Assembly: GCA_000827265.1 (NCBI GenBank)
Contig: KN834751.1
Span: forward strand, 316,113 to 380,112
Length of the DNA: 64,000 nucleotides
From: Collybiopsis luxurians FD-317 M1
Taxonomy: Eukaryota > Basidiomycota > Agaricomycetes > Agaricales > Omphalotaceae
Direction of reading: 5' to 3'
The notes under the pieces: generated by a model
Seen by the model: the letters and a program-made list of their open reading frames with translations, nothing else
Databases searched by the model: none
What the model was told of the DNA's origin: nothing
In this document: positions 48,591 to 62,300 of the stretch, in pieces
Layout of the letters: every line of letters starts with the position of its first letter
How positions within the stretch are numbered: the first letter of the stretch is position 1
Program-made: the position numbers and the translations under genes

Positions 48591-50349
48591 ATGGAGTCTC
48601 TTCCGGACTATACCGCGTCCTGCCCGCCACCATTCTACTCAGCCCGCGTGAATGAGGGGGAGGAAGTTCTTGCAGCCACCCGCGTCTATCAAACTCCTAC
48701 CGGATCCTTCACCGCGCGGTGTCACTGTAGCAATGTGACAGTGATTCTGAAGGAGCAGAGTGAAGACGTTGAAACTCCTGTGTATCACCAACAAGGTGTC
48801 GTCCTTGGGACGATATGTCACAAAAGTACGGAGAACTTCTTGCAAGTCCTTCTAAAGGTGGGCGAGGTCGTGGCTATAGTCATTACCAAATTGGTCCAAA
48901 CTTTATACCATGTGATACAGCGGTATATTGGAGGTATACCTACATTATACAAGAGGAATGGGGTGTGATCACACCCCATTTCTCCGGTATAACGTAGGTA
49001 TAATGTTTTCGTGATGCTATGCTTGGGGAATTCGTATACTTATTCAATGATCTTATTCTAGGTCGAAGGTAAATTGAAATTGAATGTGATGGGTCAAAAC
49101 GCGGGTTCCAGCAGCATGAAAATTGTCGATGAGAGCTACGAGCTGTGGTCTAAAAAGCCCGAATCTCCAATATGCCCTGAGACGCTTGATTTTGCGGTCA
49201 TACTGCCACCTACGTTTCGGGACGGGGATAGGGAATGTCCCCTTCCACCTTCACATAGAATTTCATTGGCTGGTATTCCAGGTCTCTGCTCTCAGTGTAT
49301 GTCAAAATCGTGTCTAGTTTTCATCTTGGTCGCTGATGTTCGCAGGCTCATACACCCTAAAAGTAATTACGGTGGTTCGAGGCCCACTTTGGAATAAGAA
49401 CAAAATGTTAGTATAAGACCTTGGTGAAAACGTTCGTATTGATCGACGTTTTTCAGATTCTCCATTCATTTCAAGTACCTGCCTCGAAAACGACCTTCAC
49501 TGCCTCTAATATCTCACAGTAGCGTTTCGCCCAGCTGCCCACTCTTCATCGCTACAATAAAAAAAGCACCGGAGGTTTGGTTCGAAAAAAGTGCTGTTTT
49601 AAAGACCCGACCTTCATCTGATCTGGAACATATAGAAGTTCAAGTCAGTAATATCGTTCTTTTCCGCTAATCGTGCATAAGCAAAAGGTCATCGTGTTTG
49701 AGCAGATATTCATACCCTCTGAACGCAAGTTTGGACTGGCCGACGAAATTCCTTTTCACATCCAACTCACCGGAACGGTACCCTCTTTAAAAACGCTTTA
49801 TTCACATCTCCGATTAGAACACGTTGAGGATGGAACATCCGTCATAGCTCTTAGTCCCCCATCCCCGACATTACAAAAACGAGGTCAGTCGCCGACCAGA
49901 GATTCCAACAACTTTATTGCGTTAAGTGTCTCGCTAATTCGCCAGGTGTGCGTCGAAGTCAAGGAGCAGACCGTTTGGAAAAGTTTTGTGATAGGTGAAG
50001 GTCGAGTTCACCCTCTCCCTCCGCCTTTCGAAAGCGTTATGGAAGATGCAAAACCGTGTGTCTGTCCAAGTAAAATGGGATCTCTCGATGGTGCAGGTGA
50101 TATAAAATGTTTTGCGGATGTAGGGTATGGTCATTTTGACGCTGGTAGAGTGAAGGTTCAGGCAAGTGTTTTTGTCCTGCTCAGATGCATGGATCCTGTA
50201 GCTGACAACCGGCCACACAGGAGTTTTTAGTTCTCGAAATTACCCCTCTGAAACCTAGGGACAATGTTCGCTCGCCATTTCTTCCATTAAGAATCGCAGT
50301 TCCCATTATCATAGTCTCTGAAAGCTTTAGTGACACTATTATACCGTAA
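48591..50349 (+). CDS. Arrestin-like (Agaricomycete type) protein
   Basis: The spliced protein starts MESLPDYTASCPPPFYS, a common opening for Agaricomycete arrestin-like proteins (S-LP-Y-x-PPxY style). It continues TPTGSFTARCH..VILKEQ, VKLEG-type strand read as LLKVEGKLKLNV, then DESYELWSKKPESPICPETL with FAVILPPTFRDG and LPPSHRISLAGIPGLCSQ, and the second half FIPSERKFGLADEIPFHIQL. It ends SESFSDTIIP. Such proteins often act as adaptors for ubiquitin ligases on membrane transporters; this is inference. Five introns were placed. Intron 1 is unusually long (48858-49061, 204 nt) and holds a 68-bp palindrome. The last intron appears to start with a GC donor (gcaagt after CAG). Confidence 0.78.
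48935..49002. repeat. 68-bp near-perfect palindrome (hairpin), possible MITE remnant
   Basis: The centre is a perfect 22-bp palindrome (48958-48979, from ATGGGGTGTGA and its complement). Symmetric outer arms at 48935-48950 and 48987-49002 pair over 16 bp with a single mismatch. Seven-base spacers on each side pair only partly. All parts share one symmetry centre, so the whole can fold as one hairpin in DNA or in the pre-mRNA. It lies in intron 1 of the arrestin-like gene. A small inverted-repeat element such as a MITE remnant is one explanation, but no target-site duplication was seen. Confidence 0.85.
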
Positions 50350-50565
50350 TGCTTTCTGCAGTTACCTTGATTCACTATGTACTACCGCAATTCTCGGGTT
50401 CTGTGATAAAAATTATACTTTACAACTAATCTCAGAACATGTCTTGATCTGTATTCCAAAGTTGTTCCGAAGCACTTTTTGCGCGGGACGCGTTCGTGGT
50501 CATTGACCACATGGCCGTGTCTACTACTTAAGCGCTACTGTAGTTTGGCCCCTCACTAACAACCA

Positions 50566-52018
50566 ATGAGACGCGTTAAGAAAGTAATTGCGTCTGCTAT
50601 CGCTCTTACGGTTTTTTGCTGTACTTGCATGATACTCAATGTTCCCTCGCTTGTCGAAAACTCGCTTTCTCTGGATATCTACCTTTCATCCAAAATCTTC
50701 CCGGTCTTGCAGGAAGAGGCAACCAAATATCTAACCTACCCTGAAGATGGCGAAAGACTTGGATCTGTCGAACGCTACAGGAACTTCCAAGATATCCTTT
50801 CGTGCATGCTAGCAAAAGAAACGTGGGGTGATGTTACTATCAACCAACGGCTCAAAATCCGACGAAGACCAAGGCAGCGAGCTAGACGCGTTAAACTTTT
50901 GGACAGCAATCATCAAGCGGTATTTTCAACTCCGACATGCTCACTTCCGGCTATGGATATGAAGGGAAATCTCATCGGCGAGTCACTTCGCATAGAAAAT
51001 CTTTGTCCTCTGCTTTCCAACAGGAAAATCCTCTTTGTGGGCCCAGAAACTACGTATCATCTACACACGAATTTATTACAGGCCTTCGAGCGGTACGAAA
51101 ACCGGTCCCACAGTTGCTATGGTACGGAATTCTGCACCTTTCATCAGATTTGTCGTGGGCCTCGCCCGATCGACGAACCATTCTTTCCGACGGGCGGATT
51201 CAAAAAATATCCAGGAAATCGCGAGCTTGTAGCTACCAAATCGGCCATTCTTAAATACATCCTGTCGTCGTCTCTTTATACGGGCTCGAATACGCAGGAC
51301 GCGAGATATACGGACCCCGTAGCGCAAGTAGATCGTGATACGGGGGTGAGGCAGAAAGATAGGTATTGGTTGGGACAGGCAAGAAAGGCAGATATCATTA
51401 TCCTAAATCGTGGGCCGTTACCTGCTCCAGCATGGACATACGACGGTACACGGCGGGGTAATTGGACATCTGCGCCAGGACTGCGCGCAGTAAAGAGCAG
51501 AACGCCTAGTGAGATGATATTGAATGCGGCTCTACGCGTAACAGTGGACAGATTTCTGCCAGAGATTGTGGAGACCATGCGTATCTTGTCGAGTGATAAA
51601 GTAACGAAGGCGTCTGTACTGTGGCACGAGAGTTGGTATATTGAGCCGGCTTGTGTAGACCCCAATCATGGAACCAAAGATGTTTTGGATGCAAGTCTCG
51701 ATCCTTGGACACTGTTCTATAACGCGCAAGGTGAGTCGAACCAGCGTCAGTGCTTTCTATGAGTGACTGATTTAGAAAGAAGTTTTCATGCAAAACTATG
51801 CCCTTCGAGTTCTACTTCCTCACTATGGAGGGCTGTTTATTCCCATGTCTATCTCTGGGCCTTCATCGGATTGGATTGAGGAAGTTTCAGGGTTTCCGAT
51901 AAAGTCGATCTCTGGTCGAAAGGACTGCTTGAGGTATAGATATGGATCAGCCCTAGAGGAGACAATGCGGGTCGCGCTGCTTCGAGGCATGTCTGTCGCA
52001 CTAGCAGAGAGCCTATAG
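50566..52018 (+). CDS. Single-pass membrane protein, PC-esterase-like region (weak)
   Basis: The N-terminus has a basic start and one hydrophobic segment (VIASAIALTVFCCTCMILN), predicting a type II membrane protein. The lumenal part is Cys-rich, with the block NRKILFVGPETTYHLHTNLL and later RKADIIILNRGPLPAP, and VLWHESWYIEPACVDPNH. The positions recall the GDS and DxxH blocks of PC-esterase/trichome-birefringence O-acetyltransferases, but the Ser of GDS is replaced (VGPET), so the catalytic assignment is doubtful. One intron joins FYNAQ to EVFMQNYALRVLLPHYGGL using the acceptor after gatttagaaag. The protein is about 465 residues. It could be a Golgi glycan-modifying relative; I do not recognise a named family with confidence. 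Confidence 0.6.
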
Positions 52019-52022
52019 CGGA

Positions 52023-52620
52023 TTATTTTCTCTTTCGACCTTTCTTTTTACTCTCTTTCTCCGGCTCCCTTCTTTCCCCTTGATTGAGAAATCCTCCTTT
52101 GGTCAACGCTTCTTTGGCTACTTCTGTGATTCGCCTCCACCTATCGGCTCCCAATTGCACTCCTCCATACCATCTTGAGACGACGATTATAGTGTTTTCA
52201 CAACGTGTCACATCCAGAAGCCGAGCCAGGTGGTTACCACTACCACTCTCACCCCCATCATGCTGACCAGTGACAACTTTTGACGATTTTGAATTGCAGG
52301 TAATTGAAGATTGTGAATTGGAAGTACGATATGCGTACATGCAGTGCGTCGCCTTTTTCAGCTTTGGTGAGGCCGTCAGAAGCTCCAGGAACAGAGGCAA
52401 TTGTGTTGCGCTGGGTAAGGCTGAAGCATGTGCTACGAAAATTGATTTTCGGTCGTAAAGCCGTTCTGAAGCGTAGATTGGGTACGGCCAGACACGGTCT
52501 AATTCCAGAATTTTGAGTATGTCAGACAAAAGACTGATATCTAAATGTACCAGGACTCTCAGTCGAAAATTTGCGGTTTCTAATGAGACGTATGGTAAAT
52601 TGTCGAGCAAAGGAAAACAT
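52023..52620 (-). CDS. IMPACT/UPF0029-domain protein with mitochondrial-type N-terminus
   Basis: Exon 1 encodes MFSFARQFTIRLIRNRKFS, a basic amphipathic stretch typical of a mitochondrial presequence. A roughly 50-nt intron joins it to DRVWPYPIYASERLYDRKS. The domain continues IFVAHASALPSATQLPLFLE, HCMYAYR, QHDGGESGSGNHLARLLDV and IIVVSRWYGGVQLGADRW, the Impact family signature. The end is a Lys-rich tail (ESKKKGRKRK). Yeast Yih1 and human IMPACT carry an RWD domain before this fold; here none is present. Bacterial YigZ-like proteins share the fold without RWD. The molecular role is unknown. It is divergent from the glucosamine-6-phosphate deaminase gene and ends five bases from the convergent stop at 52018. 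Confidence 0.85.
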
Positions 52621-52915
52621 GCGGAAGTTCGGGACGGCGGCGATTCGTGGGATCTGTTTTTGTGAATCTGGCCATGCAGACGAGCTGAGCCGATAAAGAT
52701 CCGGACAAGCTGAGGTCGACGGTGTATTGAAAATGTAGCACGTTGGTCGAGCTCGGAATATCCGAATCAAGAAAGAATCTAAACCATCTAACCCGGATGA
52801 AGGCTTGATTATCAACAAGATCGCGGAACTTGTGCACAAGCTCGAGCTCGGAGAGTTCTATAAAAGATCAGCACATGAATTATTCCTCGCTCTCTCCTTC
52901 CCTTACTATCCAGAC
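52621..52915. promoter_or_regulatory. Divergent promoter region IMPACT-domain gene / NAG1
   Basis: A 295-bp spacer between two divergent start codons. A TATAAAAG at about 52859-52866 lies 50 bp upstream of the deaminase start. An open plus-strand frame crosses this spacer but has no support as a gene. Confidence 0.45.
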
Positions 52916-54279
52916 ATGCGTATGTTCTTTCATGAGCGCTCACTCTTCCATGTTGCTCACAATGTTCCGCAGGTTTGATCATTCGTGAAAACCCTCCTGC
53001 TGTCGGCGACTACATTGCCAACTACATATGCAGACGGTAGGCAGAGTCTTCAACGTGAAGACAGACCGGCAGCTCAATTGATCCTTCAGTATCAACGATT
53101 TTGCACCTACTGCCGAGAAACCTTTTGTTCTAGGTCTGCCCACAGGATCTTCGCCCATACCCACATACAAGGCACTTATCAAGCTCGTCAAGGATGGAAA
53201 GTTATCGTAAGTGAACCAAGTACTCATTTGAGAAAAGGGCTTTCTGACCTTCCTTAGTTTCAAACATGTCGTAACTTTCAACATGGACGAGTATGTCGGT
53301 CTCCCCCAAGACCATGCGGAATCGTATCACACGTTCATGTTCCGTGAATTCTTCTCCCATAGTATGTCGCGGTACCGAGCGTGTAGTGAGAACGATTCCT
53401 GATCTTGTTCTTTCGTAGTCGACATTCCTCCATCCCAAGTTCACATTCTTAACGGAAACGCCAAAGACCTCATCGCTGAATGCAATGCTTACGAGGAGAA
53501 GATCAAGTCTTATGGAGGCATCGAGCTCTTTCTCGGTGGAATCGGTGAGGATGGGCATATCGCTTTCAATGTAAGTCATCTCTTACACATCAGCGGCCTC
53601 CATATTAACCTTCACTCCAGGAACCTGGTATGTTCCCTGTGAAATAGATACGGATGAAAATCTGATCTGATGTTCACAAGGATCGTCCCTCGCTTCCCGA
53701 ACTCGTATCAAAACCCTGGCATACGACACTATCCTAGCCAACGCACGATTCTTTAACAACGATATCAGTGCTGTTCCTCACATGGCATTGACTGTCGGTG
53801 TGGCTACTGTACTGGACTCCAGAGAGGTCGTGGTCGTTGTTACTGGTCAGCGAAAGGCACTGGCCTTGAGCAAAGCAATCGGTAAGTAGTACTATCTCCG
53901 GATTCAGTACCTGGCTCTCACGACTATCTCGTTGTTTCGCAGAGGAGGGCGTTAACCATTTGGCAAGTCTTTCTGTCGTAAGAATCGGGCTTTTGACTTA
54001 CAGCCATTCTCACTTGTAGTGGACCCTCTCCGCGCTGCAATTGCACCCATGGGCTCTGATTGTCGTTGATGAGGATGCTACTGCTGGTACGTGGATCGTG
54101 CTTTTACGCCATGGTCAATGCACTGACTTCTTTTCTTCCTCATCGTTGCAGAGCTCCATGTGAAGACCGTCAAGTACTTCAAATCCATTGAACGGGTTCA
54201 AGACGAAGTTGAGGCTGCCCAGCGATTGCTCAAAGCAAAAGGAAACCCCGATCCGCCCCAAGTTGGCAGTATGGAGTGA
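52916..54279 (+). CDS. NAG1: Glucosamine-6-phosphate deaminase/isomerase
   Basis: The enzyme turns glucosamine 6-phosphate into fructose 6-phosphate and ammonia, letting the fungus use amino sugars such as chitin breakdown products. The first coding exon is only ATGC (52916-52919). A 53-nt intron follows and the frame then reads [19 protein letters not shown]. Family motifs are [51 protein letters not shown] with catalytic Asp, His and Glu positions kept, then [17 protein letters not shown] and [11 protein letters not shown], and [18 protein letters not shown]. About seven short introns are present. The N-terminus was chosen because it restores MRLIIREN, the usual start of the family. No other amino-sugar gene is adjacent. 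Confidence 0.95.
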
Positions 54280-54658
54280 CGCGACAGTCTTTAGCAATCT
54301 GCGTTTTCACTCCGGAATTCCAAGTTCAATGACCATTTATACATAAATATATGTCCGTAAACCGGTAGCTTGATTTATTTTGTCCGCTATGTATCTACAT
54401 CTGTGAATCTTTTGTGCGTTTATGTAGAATTTTGGATTTTGCATATAACATGGTGTTCGAAGCAATATCAATCTGTAATGTATCTGTAGCCAGAGGTTAT
54501 TTCAGCTGCACTTCAGTATTTCTATTTGTATTTATCTTTATAATTTAGTTTACTGTATTATTCAGTATTTACGTATTTACCAATATGGGTATCAAAGATT
54601 TGATAAATACAGCTTTGACCCACTACGCCGCCAAGCAGAACTTGCATGTTGAGTAGCC
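54280..54658. other. Convergent 3' region of NAG1 and glucoamylase 1
   Basis: About 380 bp, very A/T-rich (around 54310-54600), between two convergent stops. No gene was recognised. Confidence 0.5.
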
Positions 54659-56835
<2,177 letters not shown>

Positions 56836-57664
56836 GTTGTTCGAATACGGTTCGAACCTCTTGCAGAGGGGTCGAAAGCGAAAAAGGGTTTCAGCAAGTC
56901 ATTGAGCTTTAAAGGCGACGACGCCGTGTTCGGTCAGGTGTTTGGACGCCGCACATGGAAGCGCATATGGCATATGGAATCTTGATTTCATCCATCTGAA
57001 TATGTTACGACCGCAGTTAACTTGAGATGTAAAATTATCACAATTGATGACATTGACTGCAGTCAGGAAGATTGGAAAAGGGATCCGAATATAGACGCTT
57101 TTCAAAGAGTATCACGGAATTCTTACGTATCACGCTCCGTATTCGGGGCACTGAAGCGAAGTCTTTCCATGTCCCCGCGCGGGTAGGTATAAACAAACTC
57201 AGGAATACTAATAAGCATTTCAAGAGATTTGAAGATAAGTCGGCGTGTTAAAAAAAGCTGGGTACTTGGCGTTTTTGCCAGTGCGCACTGGTCAGACGCC
57301 GAAGGCTCAACTCGAAGGGTTGCTTAACTCGAAAATGATATTTGTTCAAACCAAAAGACTATCCAGATTCAGCGCAACCCCTTCATTATCCAAACTGTCC
57401 AGGGTGAAAGCTAATCAAACTCCGGCATGGTTGTAAGCCAGACAAACAGAGCAAATATCTTGGAATAAACGATAACCATTTCTTGGGTTGCAAGCAATTT
57501 TTTTTTTTTGGTTACAAGAAAAATCTTCTGACTTGGAAAACGGTGGGCATTTTTTTTACTGAAATCCTCTCCTGTTGAATTTTTTTGGTCGCAAAAAGCT
57601 CTTTCCTGAACTATGACTGCACCACCAGAGCAAACCCACATCTTGTGCAGCCCTAATTCCAAGC
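56836..57664. promoter_or_regulatory. Glucoamylase 1 promoter and spacer
   Basis: The 829 bp between the two tandem genes hold the copy-1 promoter and the copy-2 3' flank. A segment just upstream of the start (about 56895-57010) resembles the region upstream of copy 2 (about 59920-60045): both have gagctt(t)taaaggcga, gtcaggtgtt and gatttcatccatct in the same order. The promoter was therefore duplicated with the gene. Poly-T runs occur near 57489 and 57551. Confidence 0.6.
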
Positions 57665-59865
<2,201 letters not shown>

Positions 59866-60303
59866 ATTGACCGAGCGAGCCTCTTGCTAATGGATAAGGG
59901 ATCAAAGGCGAATAAGAGAGTAAGTCATTAAATTTGAGCTTTTAAGGCGACCAAGAAGTCGCCAGTCCTTCGACGACTCGAGAGTCAGGTGTTAGAAAGC
60001 GGACATGAAATTTTGATTTCATCCATCTAGACATGTAGACAGGTTACAACAACCATAGAGTAGATTGAGAAGCAACGCTAGAAGCAGGACCAGAACGAGA
60101 ATAATCGGGTTTCACGTGACCACAGATAAGCCTTGGAAGGTTTATCTTATCGATTCACTTCATTCACACTCCGCCACTGTGGACTTCCTTATTCTGTATT
60201 CGGGTTGCTGAAGCGAGCAGTGAGCGAACGAACCAAGTAAGGTGGTTCAAACGATACCGACTCAATGTACCTTGTACGTATGCGCCATAAACTTAACCTC
60301 GCT
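59866..60303. promoter_or_regulatory. Glucoamylase 2 upstream region
   Basis: It contains the block shared with the copy-1 promoter (about 59920-60045), a palindromic TCACGTGA at 60112-60119, and two GATA sites in opposite orientation (GATAAG 60125-60130 and its complement 60146-60151). These could bind bHLH and GATA factors; nothing shows that they act on this gene. Confidence 0.45.
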
Positions 60304-61673
60304 CTACGCCCGTCGTGCATTCAAAACTGAAGTACACCCGTCATGCCCACCATTAGTATTGAGCGTCAAGGGAATCGACATTCTCCTCTGCACGGCATTG
60401 GGTACCTGCACCAGCGAAGCAGCAGAAGCGGATCGTGAATGGAAATTGGAAGGTGAATCCAAGTACGGTAAACTGAGCTTTTTCCTTGAGAGTGCGGCCT
60501 TTGAGATGAAATTACGACAAGGCGCCGACGGGAACGTAGTTTCGGAAGGCGCTGTGGATATCATAAAGTCACGATTTGTATGAGAACAAGAATTTGAAGG
60601 GTTGGAGGTTTGGTCACTATAGGCTGAAGTATCCGAGTCTTCGAGAGTGGGGCAGAGATGATATCGAGTCTTTAAATTAGTGCTTGGTATGGCAGAGATA
60701 TCAGAAGCTTGAAGGTCATGGCTTGATTCGGTGGAAGCGGCATTCTCAGAAGTGCTTGTAGTAGAAACTTGACTCGGCAGGTTCTGCAGATCGGATATCA
60801 TTGGTATCATTGGAAGTGTCTGGAGTACCACGGCTTTCTCTACTGTAGGGCATTCGCAACGGCCTGGAATGGTACAAGGCATCCTGATCACTGGAGTTGC
60901 TTCCACAGGGCCATTTGGGAAGGGTAGTGGCGCGAAATCTGGTTTTTTGAAAAAGCGCGGTAAGAGAGCTGATAGAAATGTCGATATGAGAACAGGAAAA
61001 GGAAAGACAGAAGGTGAGGAATCAATATCTCGTTTCCAGATGCCTTGATCGAACATGAAGTGGGTTAGCATTGCGAGATTGACGAGAATGGTAGTATAAG
61101 CAAAGTCTATCGGAAGAGAGAAACAAGGTTGTCAGTGACAACAATGCACAAAACCTGAGTTTGCGCAACGTACGACTGAATAGCACAATGACAATGATTT
61201 TTATCCACGCGCCCATAGTCATATGCATACCGTGTTGTGACAGCTCTTGATCGTTTATCTGCAAAGAAAAGACCAAGAGAGCCAGAACGGCGCTCAAAGC
61301 GAATGAAGCAAAGTTGCTACAAAGCTCTTGCATTACTGAGGTGCTGTGAGAGAAGAAGGTTTTGGAGAAGGCTCTAGATGCTCAACGTCCTGGTTAGATA
61401 CAGAAAGCATGGAAAGGTACAGCGTTCTGCACGCACGAATTGACAAACAGTCCGGCCAGCGCCACTTCCAAAGTTCCTATGATCCAAACAGCGCCATGCG
61501 AAACGAAGAAAGGACAGAGGACAATGGACAGGGCGAGACAAGCGATGTGGGTCACCGCGAATGAAACTGCAGGGTACCGCTAAGCGCTTAGCTTGACTAG
61601 CTCAACTGGCGAAAAGTTTTGAATGCCACGTACCGGATAGAAGCTGTCGGAAGGTAGAAAATCTGAAAGTCAT
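60304..61673 (-). CDS. Multi-pass membrane protein with long Ser-rich tail
   Basis: Not recognised by name. Proposed exon 1 (MTFRFSTFRQLLS) splices to VSFAVTHIACLALSIVLCPF and FVSHGAVWIIGTLEVALAGL, two likely membrane helices. Further exons give ELCSNFASFALSAVLALLVF, MTMGAWIKIIVIVLFS and ILVNLAMLTHFMFDQGIW, and VFPFPVLISTFLSALLP. The remaining 200 residues are a hydrophilic tail rich in Ser, Pro and Thr, ending CTSVLNARRA. The layout suggests an Agaricomycete integral membrane protein related to fungal DUF families with a cytoplasmic tail. The start is uncertain: more N-terminal exons may lie upstream of 61673. It stands in the same direction as the glucoamylases. Confidence 0.6.
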
Positions 61674-62300
61674 GAAATAGAGTTAGAGTTAGGCTAGTAT
61701 TGGGCTAGTAGAGGAGTTCTGAGTGACAGTTAAGTGACAGTCGACTGTCAAAACACGGACACGTGGTGAGCACAGTATCTAACGCGTCACTATCAGGAAA
61801 GCATTTCCAATGTTCCATTGCCCAGGGTTGCGCGTTTTGACAGTAACAGGTTAACAAATACATGAGTCGAGATAATAAGCTTATTTGATTCCAAGCTCTT
61901 GGAGGCAGACTACAGGGTGATGAGGTTTTCACGCAACGCTTTTCGTGTAACATCATCACACGCAGACTAACGACACATACACAGTAAAATGTCTTTCGAG
62001 AGGTTGGGATTGCATCAGACATTAGACAGTATCTTAGTGCGATTACCGGGGGAGGGTTACAGCGAAATGAGTGGCAGGTTTCAAGGCCTGAGGATTGCCT
62101 GGACATAGTGATTGGATCTAATTCTACAAAACCTTCAAAAGCAATGAGGAAAGCAAGGTTCAGAACGCAAAGAGCAAAAAAGGTAGAATGAGAAGCCTCC
62201 AGCGGCGTGACATCGATAAGAAAATAAGGCTGATTAACACAAAACTTGAGTCGGAGGAATAGCAGACAATTAAGTAGTACTTGAAAATCCGGACAAGGAA
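61674..62300. other. Intergenic stretch upstream of the membrane-protein gene
   Basis: About 630 bp. A minus-strand open frame of 202 codons (61705-62313) spans it, Cys- and Leu-rich, overlapping the stop of the next gene. It has no recognised motif. It may be chance, or may include missed N-terminal exons of the membrane protein downstream. Confidence 0.35.

Noticed and set aside
52740..52915. Upstream extension of the deaminase along an open plus-strand frame
   Set aside because: The family N-terminus is obtained exactly from the ATG at 52916 and the short intron; the upstream frame has no similarity to the family.
60242..60583. 113-codon plus-strand open frame
   Set aside because: It is antisense to the Ser-rich tail of the membrane-protein gene, has no recognised motif and no splice or codon support.
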